From: JAAYCI01 sp964550985
Lineage (GTDB): Bacteria; Bacillota; Clostridia; Oscillospirales; Ruminococcaceae
DNA: 28,909 bases
Reading direction: 5' to 3'
NCBI GenBank assembly: GCA_964550985.1
Contig: CAZKBM010000038.1
Coordinates: forward strand, 1-28,909
Shown here: positions 7,347 through 14,847 of the stretch, in pieces
How positions within the stretch are numbered: position 1 is the stretch's first letter
Layout of the letters: each line of letters opens with the position of its first letter
The notes under the pieces: generated by a model
The model's input: only the letters and a program-made list of their open reading frames with translations
Database searches by the model: none
What the model was told of the DNA's origin: nothing
Made by a program: the position numbers and the translations under genes

Positions 7347-8644
7347 TTACCATAGCCCAATTTGGCAGCAGCCAACCCTGCGCAAACCCAAAACATGGCA
7401 GGCCTCCCGGCCAAAAACACCGCCCAATAGCTCTGTATACTCTGCCAGCATGGCCAGGGGTACAAAGGCCTGAATGGTGCCTGCAAAGCCCCCGCCCTGT
7501 AGCCGCCAGCCGCCTGTGCCTTCTAAAAGGCGCTGGGAGAGGGCCAGGGCCAGTGGCAGCCCCTGCTCTTTAGGCGCCTCTGCCCGGTAGGCATTTTGGT
7601 TGTATTCGAAGGAGGAGTGCCCGCCCAAGGTGAGTAAAGAGAGAAAACGCGGCATATCTTTTTGGGCGATGGCCTCGGTCAGCTTGGGCACTCGGTGGCA
7701 CTCGGCAAAAAAGTGCAGTGCGCGCAGCAGGGCACGGTCACCTAGTTTCCCGCGCAGCCCTGGCAGGGCTTTTATAAATGCGGCCTCATCCACCTGCCGC
7801 AACAGAGGTTTACCAAAGGCTTTGGCTACGGCCTCCATTTCGCCCCGTATGGCGGCGTAATCGGCCGTCATGTCGGCGTGGCTGCCCCCGGTATCTGTGA
7901 TGACCAGAGCATAGCCCAGGGCGCTCAGGTCAAAAGCCACCTGTTCCACTTTGGGGGCTTCGGGGTCTGCAAAATCAATACAGATGGCCCCGCCCACAGC
8001 GCAGGCCAATTGATCCATCAGGCCGGAGGGTTTGCCAAAATATTCATTTTCGGCGTACTGCCCAATCTGGGCCAGTTCTATGGGGGAAAAACGAGATTCG
8101 TTATAAATACAGTTTAGAACCTCGGCCAGGCAAACCTCAAAAGCGGCCGAACTGGAGAGACCACTGCCCTTTAAAACGTCCGAACTTGTATAGATATCCA
8201 GCCCGCCCAAAGTCACGCCCCGTTGAGCAAAACCCGCGGCAACGCCGCGTACCAGCGCCGCAGAGGTTTCCCGCTCCATGGCAAGGGGGGCCAAACCCTC
8301 CAGTACCACCGCATCGGCCACGCCAAACCCGGCCGATTTTACGCGCAAAACCCCGTCATTATTTTTTGTAACAGCCGCGATAATGTCTAAATTNNNNNNN
8401 NNNCCGAGGCCGCCAGCACAGGGCCCCCGTTATGGTCGGTGTGGTTGCCGCCAATTTCGGTGCGGCCCGGGGCCGAAAACAGGCTCAGCTCCCGTCCTTG
8501 GCCAAATTCGGTTTCAAATTCCCGGATGAGCCGGGTATAACGAAGCCGCTGCCCTGTAACATATTCCTTTCCATACAAGGAGGTAAGCACGGCATCCAAG
8601 CCGCCATTTTCTAGTTGTCTTGTCCATTCTGCTGCGTTCGGCAT
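7347..8644 (-). CDS. galK: Galactokinase (interrupted by assembly gap)
   Basis: GHMP-family kinase that phosphorylates galactose to galactose 1-phosphate in the Leloir pathway. The N-terminal signature 'APGRTEIGGNHTDHNGG' and the ATP-binding 'LKGSGLSSSAAFEV' are present, followed by 'KPSGLMDQLACAVGG' and the C-terminal 'GWRLQGGGFAGTIQAFVP'. A run of ten N splits the gene: 'PVLAAS' lies on one side and 'NLDIIAAVTKN' on the other. As written, the frame breaks across the gap, but replacing the ten N with two bases would restore one frame with a single codon (G-N-N, expected Val) and give 429 residues. The gene is therefore probably intact. The start is the ATG nine bases after AAGGGG. A good promoter lies upstream. 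Confidence 0.92.
8394..8403. other. Assembly gap (10 N) inside galK
   Basis: Ten undetermined bases. Flanking codons read Ser (TCG) plus a lone G on the N-terminal side and AAT TTA GAC on the other. The reading frame is consistent only if the true missing length is 2 modulo 3, most simply two bases. The run is therefore a placeholder of arbitrary length and not a measured gap. Confidence 0.95.
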
Positions 8645-8687
8645 CTGCAATTACCCCTTGTTCATTTGTGGCAAATTCATAATAAAC

Positions 8688-8716
8688 AGTATAGCATAGA
8701 ATAAAAATGTTGTCGA
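8688..8716 (-). promoter_or_regulatory. galK promoter
   Basis: Read on the minus strand: TCGACA, a 17-base spacer and TATACT, with extended -10 TGC. It lies 44 bases before the galK start. This is a near-consensus sigma-A promoter. No clear operator palindrome is seen around it. Confidence 0.7.
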
Positions 8717-8751
8717 ATGTCTTTGTGGAAGCAGTGTGTGGCTTACAGGGT

Positions 8752-8784
8752 AAAAAACCGGTGCAGAGCAAAACGGCGCACCGG
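8752..8784 (-). terminator. Terminator of the two-component operon
   Basis: On the minus strand CCGGTGC, a 13-base loop, GCACCGG and six T. It is placed 15 bases after the sensor-kinase stop and upstream of the galK promoter, so it separates the two transcription units. Confidence 0.85.
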
Positions 8785-8798
8785 GCTACAAAGAACTA

Positions 8799-10067
8799 TT
8801 ACAGCCGCTTTAGGCGCAATACAAAACAGGCGCCGCCGCCCTCTGTGTCCTCGGCTAATACAGCCGCCCCTTGGGCTAGGGCCAATTTCTGCGCAATCGA
8901 AAGCCCCAGGCCAAAGTGTTCTTTTAGGCCGCGGCTTTTGTCGGCCCGGTAAAACTGGTGAAATACAAGCTGCTTATCCTCTATCTGTAGGCCTGGGCCA
9001 TGGTCCGCCACCTTCACCAAAATATGTCTCCGCCCGGTTTGGGCCACAATCTCCACGCGCTTACCTTCTTTGCCGTATTCAAACGCGTTGCTGAGAAAGG
9101 CCGAGAGAATTTGTGTGATTCTATCTGCGTCCCCTTTTGCGGCGGGCAGGTTTTTTGGGGGTAATAGCAGCCGCAAGGAAAGGCCATTTTGCTCGGCCAG
9201 CGGCACGAATTGCTCATACAGAGAGATAAGAAGAGATTCCATGTCAACGCTTTCAAGTCTTATCGCCAGTCGCCCGGCCTCACCGGCAGAGAGCATCAGC
9301 AAATCCTCCACAAGCCGGGCCAAACGGTCAGCCTCTTGCACAATTTTGTTTGCGCCGGCCAGGGCCTGCGCAGGGTTTTGGCAGATGAGCTGGGCACTGC
9401 TTTTGATGATGGCTACGGGGGTTCGCAAGTCGTGCCCGGCGGAGGCCGTGAACTCCATCTGCTGGCGATAGGCCCGCTGGGTGGGGCCAGCCGCCATGCG
9501 GGCCAATACATGGCTAATACACAAAAGGGCCAGCAAGGCACCACAAAAAATGCCTACATAGCGTAGCCGCGCATTTTGCAATGCTTGGGTTTTGGTGGCC
9601 TCGGATTTCAGCATAAGAAGGCCGTACCAGGCCCGTGTACCGCTTTGCACCACCTGGTATTCCCCCTGCCAGTTTCTTTTCACTCCGTCCTGCACCGTGA
9701 ACCGGCCGGAAATTTCTCCAAAGCTATTCGCTTTTAAAAAGAGGGTCTCAGCTTGCTTAAGCAGGCTGTTTTTTTCTGCACTAAAGGGCGGCAGGGCGGG
9801 CACCACAGCTGTTCCATTTTCATAGATTTGAAGAACCACGCCGTTCTCCTGTTCAAAATGGCGCAGTTCTACCGGGTCTATGGCGCTACGGTTTTGTATC
9901 TGGCGCAAAAAAGAGGAAAACTGCGCCTCAAACACAGCGTCATAGCCATCGGCAATTTGGCGCAGGGTAAGCTGGTAGGCCAGCAGGCAGGCCGCCAGTA
10001 AAACGGCGCCGGTCAGCAGGCAAAGCAGTAGCATAATTCGGTTTTTCAGCCTCAGAATAGCAGACAT
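8799..10067 (-). CDS. Sensor histidine kinase
   Basis: Membrane sensor kinase of a two-component system, 422 residues. Helix 1 spans about residues 12-33. An extracytoplasmic domain of roughly 130 residues follows, then helix 2 at about 170-188. The HisKA domain has the phosphoacceptor H212 in 'SAGHDLRTPVA' (the usual SHELRTP is altered to GHDLRTP). The HATPase domain has N-box 'LSAFLSNAFEYG', G1 'VADHGPGL', F-box 'VFHQFYRAD' and G2 'HFGLGLSIAQ'. I see almost no room for a HAMP linker between helix 2 and HisKA, which is unusual for this architecture. The start is the ATG seven bases after AAGGA; this box overlaps the stop of the response regulator, so translation is coupled. The signal sensed is unknown. 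Confidence 0.92.
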   Translation of the reverse strand: MSAILRLKNRIMLLLCLLTGAVLLAACLLAYQLTLRQIADGYDAVFEAQFSSFLRQIQNRSAIDPVELRHFEQENGVVLQIYENGTAVVPALPPFSAEKNSLLKQAETLFLKANSFGEISGRFTVQDGVKRNWQGEYQVVQSGTRAWYGLLMLKSEATKTQALQNARLRYVGIFCGALLALLCISHVLARMAAGPTQRAYRQQMEFTASAGHDLRTPVAIIKSSAQLICQNPAQALAGANKIVQEADRLARLVEDLLMLSAGEAGRLAIRLESVDMESLLISLYEQFVPLAEQNGLSLRLLLPPKNLPAAKGDADRITQILSAFLSNAFEYGKEGKRVEIVAQTGRRHILVKVADHGPGLQIEDKQLVFHQFYRADKSRGLKEHFGLGLSIAQKLALAQGAAVLAEDTEGGGACFVLRLKRL

Positions 10068-10077
10068 GGCGGTTTCC

Positions 10078-10758
10078 TTATACATGGGGATTTGGCAGGC
10101 TAAACCCCACCCCCCGGTGGTTTTGAAATTGCAGACGAGAGCCCACGGCAATCAGTCGTCTGCGTAAAAAATGAATATAAGTTGCAATATTGCTCTCGTT
10201 TGTATCAGAATCTGGCCCCCAAACCCGGCTAAACAGCGTTTGCCTTGTAATCACACCCCCCGAACTGCGTAGGAATAAAGCGAGCATGGCAGCCTCCCGC
10301 CCGGTAAGATGTACACTGGTTTTGGGGCCGGTCAGTTTGCGGCTGTGGCTCTCCAGCGCCAAATCGGCATAGTGCAGGGTATTTGAGGCCTCAATAACAG
10401 CGGGACGGCGCACCAGTGCCCGTACCCTGGCCAGCAGTTCGCCCATCTCAAAAGGTTTTGCAAGGTAATCGTCTGCGCCTGCGTCCAGCCCGCTAATGCG
10501 GTGTTCTACCTGGCCCAAGGCACTGAGCATCAAAACAGGGGTTGAGATGCACCGGCGGCGTATATTTTGCAAGAGGGAGAGGCCGTCCAGTTCGGGTAGC
10601 ATCCAGTCAAGCACCACCAGGTCACAGCTATTGTTCTCAATATAGTATAGTCCCTCCTCGCCATCGTGTGCGCAAAGTACCTCATAGCCTTCGGTTTTGA
10701 GAATGCTCTCAATGTTTTCGCAAAGCGAAACCTCGTCTTCCACCAGCAATATTTTCAT
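10078..10758 (-). CDS. OmpR/PhoB-family response regulator
   Basis: A 226-residue DNA-binding response regulator. The receiver domain shows the acidic pocket E7/D8, phospho-acceptor D51 in 'LVVLDWMLPELDG', the conserved Ser in 'LMLSA' and K101 in 'YLAKPFEM'. The C-terminal winged-helix domain ('LTGREAAMLALFLRSSGGVITRQ ...', then 'NIATYIHFLRRRL' and 'HRGVGFSLP') is of the Trans_reg_C type. It is the first gene of the operon with the sensor kinase and diverges from the large lipoprotein gene across 134 bases. Binding there would let it control both its own operon and the lipoprotein, which is inference from layout. Confidence 0.95.
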   Translation of the reverse strand: MKILLVEDEVSLCENIESILKTEGYEVLCAHDGEEGLYYIENNSCDLVVLDWMLPELDGLSLLQNIRRRCISTPVLMLSALGQVEHRISGLDAGADDYLAKPFEMGELLARVRALVRRPAVIEASNTLHYADLALESHSRKLTGPKTSVHLTGREAAMLALFLRSSGGVITRQTLFSRVWGPDSDTNESNIATYIHFLRRRLIAVGSRLQFQNHRGVGFSLPNPHV

Positions 10759-10807
10759 GGGCTTTCCCTCCTTTTTTCTATCATACCTTAATTTACATGA
10801 ATTTATA

Positions 10808-10830
10808 TGGAAAATCTCTTGAATTTTCCA
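10808..10830. promoter_or_regulatory. Candidate operator in divergent region
   Basis: Inverted repeat TGGAAAAT (10808-10815), seven bases, ATTTTCCA (10823-10830), partly overlapped by CCAT-nine bases-ATGG at 10828-10844. It sits between the regulator gene and the lipoprotein gene, just upstream of the lipoprotein -10 box. An OmpR-type site is plausible, but such regulators more often use direct repeats. Confidence 0.4.
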
Positions 10831-10859
10831 TCATTTTTCAATGGTGAGACGGGTATACT
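10831..10859 (+). promoter_or_regulatory. Promoter of the large lipoprotein gene
   Basis: TATACT at 10854-10859 is a good -10 box 33 bases ahead of the start codon. The hexamer 17 bases upstream (TCATTT at 10831-10836) is a poor -35 match, as expected for a promoter that depends on an activator. The candidate palindrome lies right at and above the -35 position. Confidence 0.45.
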
Positions 10860-10892
10860 GAAAACGGAAAAATTTTGCTAAGGAGAATATAT

Positions 10893-13136
10893 ATGAATAG
10901 AATAAAAAGAGCAATGACGGCTATGGGGTTGGCAGGGCTTTTGCTGTGTGCGGGTTGTACGGGCGGGGCGGGGAACGCAAACACCGGGGAACTCTCATCC
11001 GGCGGCGTTTCGGCAGCAGATGTGCAGGGCGTGCAGGGAATGTTTGTGCAAAGTAAGCTAAACCCCGATACCCAGGAAGAAATCAGCTATGACAGCCTAT
11101 ATAGGCAGGAGGATGGAAGCTTGCTGCTGACCGGGTGGGGCGAAGATGGGCAGCCCTGCGTTTTCACCGGGGACGGGCTGGGAGAGTGGGAGGAGACAGC
11201 AAACCCCGCCGCCGCCGCGTTTGCAAGTGAGCAGCGACAAAGCGGGGAGACGCCAAAATTTACGCTTACCATGGATGGAAACTGGTGGTTTGCTCTGAGC
11301 GAGCGCTACAGAGGCAATGGGGAGCAGGCAAGCGAGGAGGATTTGGCCTTGGCGCCGCCGCATCTGGTGCGTGTTACGGCCGGCCAAGAAACCGCGCGTT
11401 TTGACATACCGCTGGAAGAGGCACAAAGCGGGGAACACTACACTTTGGATGTACTGGTGCCGGGCGTAGGCGGGCAGGTGTATGGCCTGCTTACGGAAGT
11501 TTACAAGTACGAAAAAGCCTACTGGATGGCATTTGACGGAAGTACGGGCAAAGTTGTGGCCAAGGTGGCCTTGAATCCGGGGGAACATGCCGTTCATGAT
11601 TCGGTTTTTAAGAAAAACAAACTCTATGTTCCAAACTCTGCCAGCAGCCAATTGGATGTGTTTTCCATGGAGAACGGGACAAAGCTGGAGAGCATTGCCA
11701 TCCCCTCACTGAAATTTGGGTGGGAGAGTGTAAATTTTGCTATTGCGGAAAACGGAGACTTCTGCTACGCCAATTCCGCGGGCATCCACCGGGTGGCGCA
11801 GGGCGGCACGCTGGTGCAAGATATGGTGAACGGCACCCAGTTTGTGTTCGCCGCCCCGGAATACTACGGTATGCAGCTTGTGGCCATGGAGGATGGCAGC
11901 TATCTGCATCTGGCTACCGATGATGGGCGGGCCAGTGCCCTGTACCGCTTTGTGTTCGATGAAAACGCGCACATAGATGCGGCCAACACCCTGCGGGTGT
12001 GGGCCCTGGCCGAAAACCATGTGTTGCGGGCGGCCATTGCCGCGTTTGCCAAGACGAACCCGGAGGTGTATGTGACGGTGGAATATGGCCGCAGTGCCGA
12101 TGCCACAGGTGCCACCGACGAGGATATTATCTGCATTCTAAATACCCGCCTGCTTACAGGCGATGCGCCGGATGTTCTAATATTGGATGGTTTATCGGCA
12201 GAACCCTACTTCAAGCGCGGCCTACTGGCCGATTTGACCGGGCAGGTGGATATCAGCGGCTGCTATGAGAACATCATGCAGGCCTATACGGTGGACGGTA
12301 AGGCTTTCGGATATCCTGCGCTGTTTCAAATGCCGCTTTTTATGGCAAACGCCGGCGATGAAAACGCCGCCGGGGTGGAAAACCTGGCCGCCTTGGCCAC
12401 GCTTGCAGAGGAAGAAGATGCTTTGTACTACGGCAGCTACCTGGAGATGTTTGAGGCCCTGTATATGGCCTACGGCAACGAAATTTTCCCAGATGCGGCC
12501 GGCGTGAACGAGGAGGCTTTACAAAACTTTTTGGCGAACACAAAACGCATTTCCGACGTTTTGAAACTGACCGATGAAAATAACTATATGCACGGTGGGG
12601 TCGGCAATTCGGGGGTCTACCCGCGGCAGGGCCTGGCCTCTTTTATGGAGACAAATTCACTTTACGCTGCCGATATTCTGTGGGAGCCCATCGATGTCAG
12701 TGTGATGTATCAGATGAGCGGGGCAAAGGCCTTTAGCCCTTTGCCGGGCGGCAGCTTTATACCGGTGTGCGCTGGGGCCGTACCCGAAAGCGCCCAAAAC
12801 AAAAAAGCCGCCTTGGCGTTTATTGAAGAAATGATTCAAAACAAAGAGGTGCAAACTTTGAGTATGGACCAGGGCTTTTCTGTGAAGATAGGCCAGCATC
12901 TGCCAAAGTATGAGGACTGGGCAGAACTTAGCCCGACACCCGACGGTAGCAGCCCGGCCGAGTATGACTGGGATAGCCTTGTGGCCAGCTTTACCAGGGC
13001 GGCCAACACAGAAAAGGTTTTGCAGCAAAAGCTTTATGAGCAAGCGCAGCGCCTGTATGCGGGGCAAAGCACTTTGCAGGAGGCCGTGGACGGCGTTTTG
13101 CAAAATACAGGCCTATATTTTGAAGAGAGAAACTAG
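10893..13136 (+). CDS. Lipoprotein with C-terminal extracellular solute-binding domain
   Basis: A 747-residue predicted lipoprotein. The signal peptide ends in 'LLLCAGC', with the lipidated cysteine at 22. Residues about 50-370 are rich in short beta strands and turns ('YDSLYRQEDGSLLLTGWGEDGQP', 'GDFCYANSAGIHRV'), suggesting a propeller-like domain. From about residue 370, 'LRVWALAENHVLRAAIAAFAKTNPEV', then 'LNTRLLTGDAPDVLILD' and 'GKAFGYPALFQMPLF' match the family 1 solute-binding fold. No ABC permease or ATPase genes are near, so it is more likely a ligand sensor or accessory binder for the divergent two-component system than a standard importer subunit. AAGGAG lies nine bases before the chosen ATG. 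A small lipoprotein gene follows 45 bases later. Confidence 0.78.
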   Translation: MNRIKRAMTAMGLAGLLLCAGCTGGAGNANTGELSSGGVSAADVQGVQGMFVQSKLNPDTQEEISYDSLYRQEDGSLLLTGWGEDGQPCVFTGDGLGEWEETANPAAAAFASEQRQSGETPKFTLTMDGNWWFALSERYRGNGEQASEEDLALAPPHLVRVTAGQETARFDIPLEEAQSGEHYTLDVLVPGVGGQVYGLLTEVYKYEKAYWMAFDGSTGKVVAKVALNPGEHAVHDSVFKKNKLYVPNSASSQLDVFSMENGTKLESIAIPSLKFGWESVNFAIAENGDFCYANSAGIHRVAQGGTLVQDMVNGTQFVFAAPEYYGMQLVAMEDGSYLHLATDDGRASALYRFVFDENAHIDAANTLRVWALAENHVLRAAIAAFAKTNPEVYVTVEYGRSADATGATDEDIICILNTRLLTGDAPDVLILDGLSAEPYFKRGLLADLTGQVDISGCYENIMQAYTVDGKAFGYPALFQMPLFMANAGDENAAGVENLAALATLAEEEDALYYGSYLEMFEALYMAYGNEIFPDAAGVNEEALQNFLANTKRISDVLKLTDENNYMHGGVGNSGVYPRQGLASFMETNSLYAADILWEPIDVSVMYQMSGAKAFSPLPGGSFIPVCAGAVPESAQNKKAALAFIEEMIQNKEVQTLSMDQGFSVKIGQHLPKYEDWAELSPTPDGSSPAEYDWDSLVASFTRAANTEKVLQQKLYEQAQRLYAGQSTLQEAVDGVLQNTGLYFEERN

Positions 13137-13181
13137 CCGCCAAAACGAGAACACATTAGAAGGAAAAGAAAAGGAAAACCA

Positions 13182-13736
13182 ATGAAAAAGACAATATTTG
13201 CTGTGATACTCCTTGCTGCCATGCTGTTAACCGCCTGTGGCGCCACCCACAACTCTTCCCCCGGCACCAGCCCAACAAGCCTTTTGCAGCCAGCTAAGCC
13301 CGCGGCAGCGGCTGAGACAAGCTCTTTGCCGCAGTCCGCTTCCATGCCCGGCAGTGCTGAGCCAGCCTCAAGCGACCTTGGCCAGCGGCAGAGACAAGAG
13401 CTGCTGGCACAGCAGGCCGCAAACCCCTTGGGTGACTTAAGCGGAATCATCATTGAAACCACCGCCGCCGGTTTTCGCTTTTCGGGCTCTAAGCCGGAAT
13501 TAGTTGCAGAAGGCGCCCTTGTTACAGGCGAAGCCGCCAACGGCCAAAGCACCAACATTCTCTATTCAGAAAGTACTGTCTTCCAGCTCTGCCTATATGA
13601 TATCTCCGAAAATACCTCGGAATATTATTCCGCCACGGTGCAGGATGTTTCGCCTGGGGCCCTGACGACACTTTGGGGGGAATACAGTGGAACGGATTTT
13701 ATCGCTTCCCTAGTGCAGGTTATAAAACAGGTATGA
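13182..13736 (+). CDS. Small lipoprotein of unknown function
   Basis: A 184-residue predicted lipoprotein. The signal peptide ends in L-T-A-C, with the lipidated cysteine at 19. A low-complexity Ser/Ala/Pro/Gln-rich linker (about 20-85) is followed by a compact domain (about 90-184) with 'DLSGIIIETTAAGFRFSG', 'STVFQLCLYDISENTSEYYSATVQDV' and 'LWGEYSGTDFIASLVQVIK'. The C-terminal part looks like a small beta-barrel or OB-like domain. I do not recognise a named family. AAGGA lies eight bases before the ATG. It lies 45 bases after the large lipoprotein gene with no terminator between, so both are probably expressed together. Confidence 0.75.
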   Translation: MKKTIFAVILLAAMLLTACGATHNSSPGTSPTSLLQPAKPAAAAETSSLPQSASMPGSAEPASSDLGQRQRQELLAQQAANPLGDLSGIIIETTAAGFRFSGSKPELVAEGALVTGEAANGQSTNILYSESTVFQLCLYDISENTSEYYSATVQDVSPGALTTLWGEYSGTDFIASLVQVIKQV

Positions 13737-13742
13737 TGTTTC

Positions 13743-13851
13743 TATTACAGTTTCTCAAAAGGTTGCGCAGCAAGCTTTTGCTATTAGAGTTTCTCAAAAA
13801 GCTGTGCAGCAGCTTTTTGTAAGAAACTCTAATACAGAGTAGAAACTGTTA
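13743..13851. repeat. Structured tandem-repeat element (nested hairpins)
   Basis: Two tandem 39-base units (from 13743 and 13782, about 80% identical) each fold into a hairpin. Unit 1 pairs 13756-13765 with 13771-13780. Unit 2 pairs 13784-13804 with 13810-13832 across a two-base bulge. The outer arms ACAGTTTCT (13747-13755) and AGAAACTGT (13841-13849) enclose both, giving a three-way-junction shape. It starts seven bases after the small lipoprotein stop. It may act as a 3' stabiliser or terminator, or be a small non-autonomous palindromic repeat. No U tract follows the outer stem. Confidence 0.6.
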
Positions 13852-14018
13852 TGCAGCGCCTGATTTTTCCCGTATTTATGCGCTTCAGTTTGTTCATTTG
13901 CTGTGAACAGGCGGCACAGAGAAAAAACGGAGATTTAGGGCCTGTAGTCAAGCATTAAGCAGGGGGTATAGGGTTTACAGAACTGAGAAAGCGGGGGTAA
14001 TACCCCGGGTGTCTAGTC
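13852..14018. other. Intergenic, no gene recognised
   Basis: Between the nested hairpin element and the long inverted repeat I see no coding frame with a ribosome binding site. Small palindromes occur (TGTTCA and TGAACA near 13891-13910; GGGGGTAATACCCC near 13993), but none resembles a known regulatory RNA. Confidence 0.5.
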
Positions 14019-14066
14019 CAAAGGGAACAGCCTGTAAACGCAAGCGTTTACAGGCTGTTCCCTTTG
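14019..14066. repeat. Perfect 23-bp inverted repeat with 2-base loop
   Basis: Arms 14019-14041 and 14044-14066 are exact reverse complements and are separated by AA. Only a short TTT occurs at the arm end and no U tract follows on either strand, so it is not a textbook terminator. Its perfection suggests a cruciform or RNA hairpin under selection, or a young palindrome. It lies between the small lipoprotein gene and the tRNA terminator. Confidence 0.85.
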
Positions 14067-14067
14067 C

Positions 14068-14120
14068 AAAAAGAATGAGACTGCCTTTTGCTCTTGCAAA
14101 AAAACAATCCCATTCTTTTT
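14068..14120 (-). terminator. tRNA-Thr terminator
   Basis: On the minus strand, directly after the encoded CCA, AAAAAGAATG pairs with CATTCTTTTT (14068-14077 with 14111-14120). An inner hairpin TTTTGC-TCTT-GCAAAA lies in the loop. The five T at the end of the outer stem form the U tract. Confidence 0.65.
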
Positions 14121-14195
14121 TGGAGCTTCTGATCGGATTCGAACCGATGACCTGCTCATTACGAGTGAGCTGCTCTACCCCTGAGCCACAGAAGC
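14121..14195 (-). tRNA. tRNA-Thr (anticodon CGT)
   Basis: A 75-base cloverleaf including an encoded CCA. The acceptor stem GCTTCTG pairs with CAGAAGC, the D-arm has GGCTCAGGGGTAGAGC, and the anticodon arm GCTCA-CTCGTAA-TGAGC gives anticodon CGT, which reads ACG. The T-arm has GGTTCGAATCC. All four stems pair. It is the only tRNA seen in the window. It is probably transcribed from the strong promoter near 14332-14359 on the same strand. Confidence 0.96.
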
Positions 14196-14331
14196 ATAAA
14201 ACATGGTTGTGCCCCAATTGGACGTTTACAAAAAAGCACTTTCCTCAGCAAATAAAATCGATGCGCCGCGCATGTAGTACTTTGCCCCTCAGCCACACCA
14301 GCGGGGTGATTTACAAATAAGGCCTTTATCT
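14196..14331 (-). other. tRNA leader with D-arm-like remnant
   Basis: The stretch between the minus-strand promoter and tRNA-Thr is not coding. Around 14287-14304 its minus strand reads GTGGCTGAGGGGCAA, very similar to the D-arm of the adjacent tRNA. No matching anticodon or T-arm follows, so it may be a decayed tRNA or chance. A GC-rich palindrome CATGCGCGGCGCATCG lies just after it. Confidence 0.35.
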
Positions 14332-14359
14332 ATTATAATGGGATTTAGCAATTCGTCAA
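14332..14359 (-). promoter_or_regulatory. Minus-strand promoter for tRNA-Thr
   Basis: TTGACG, a 16-base spacer and TATAAT read on the minus strand. The box sequences are close to consensus. Transcription would start about 130 bases before the mature tRNA 5' end, which implies processing by RNase P of a long leader. Confidence 0.65.
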
Positions 14360-14454
14360 GCAAAAAGTAACCACTCTTTTCAAGATGTGCAGGGGCTGTA
14401 ATAACCTTCCCAGCTGCACAGTTAAGGGTTTACTTAAAGAAAGAGGGTGGGTAT

Positions 14455-14817
14455 ATGCTACGCGAAAGCATTGCCATTTTGGTGCTGGAATTGCTCATGG
14501 TTTTGATATTGGTGCGCTCCAAGCATCCGGGTTATGCGCTTTCAATCCTTCCGCTTGCCATACTGCCAGGGGCACACCTGCTGGTGCTGCTCGTTCAGCG
14601 CTTAATGGGCGAAACCGTTTTTGGGGTGCGCACTGCGGCTATTCGAGGCTTTGTAGATATGCTGGCCGTTGTGGGCAGTGTGCTGGCCATTGTTTTAATT
14701 AGCCGAAAAATCGATTCTGCCAAAAACCGCAAGCTGTACCTCTTGGCCCTAATTATCTATACTGTTTTACTTGGCTGGATCTTTATATGGAATAGCCTGC
14801 AGATGATTATTGTGTAA
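14455..14817 (+). CDS. Small integral membrane protein, unknown
   Basis: A 120-residue protein with about four hydrophobic segments (roughly residues 3-20, 28-47, 66-83 and 92-116) separated by short basic loops ('RSKHPGY', 'SRKIDSAKNRK'). I do not recognise a characterised family; small proteins of this kind occur beside housekeeping genes in Clostridia. A purine-rich GAGGGTGGG precedes the ATG. The gene stands alone, diverging from the tRNA, and is closed by a terminator about 30 bases downstream. No catalytic motif is evident. Confidence 0.7.
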   Translation: MLRESIAILVLELLMVLILVRSKHPGYALSILPLAILPGAHLLVLLVQRLMGETVFGVRTAAIRGFVDMLAVVGSVLAIVLISRKIDSAKNRKLYLLALIIYTVLLGWIFIWNSLQMIIV

Positions 14818-14847
14818 CCGGCGCCATTTTGGGCGCCACTAACTGGG

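Noticed and set aside
7270..7353. Longer N-terminus for the minus-strand membrane protein
   Set aside because: The extension would overlap the galK stop, and the internal ATG has an excellent GGAGGAAAAGAA box at correct spacing.
7347..8644. galK as a frameshifted pseudogene
   Set aside because: The frame break coincides exactly with the N run; all catalytic motifs are present on both sides.
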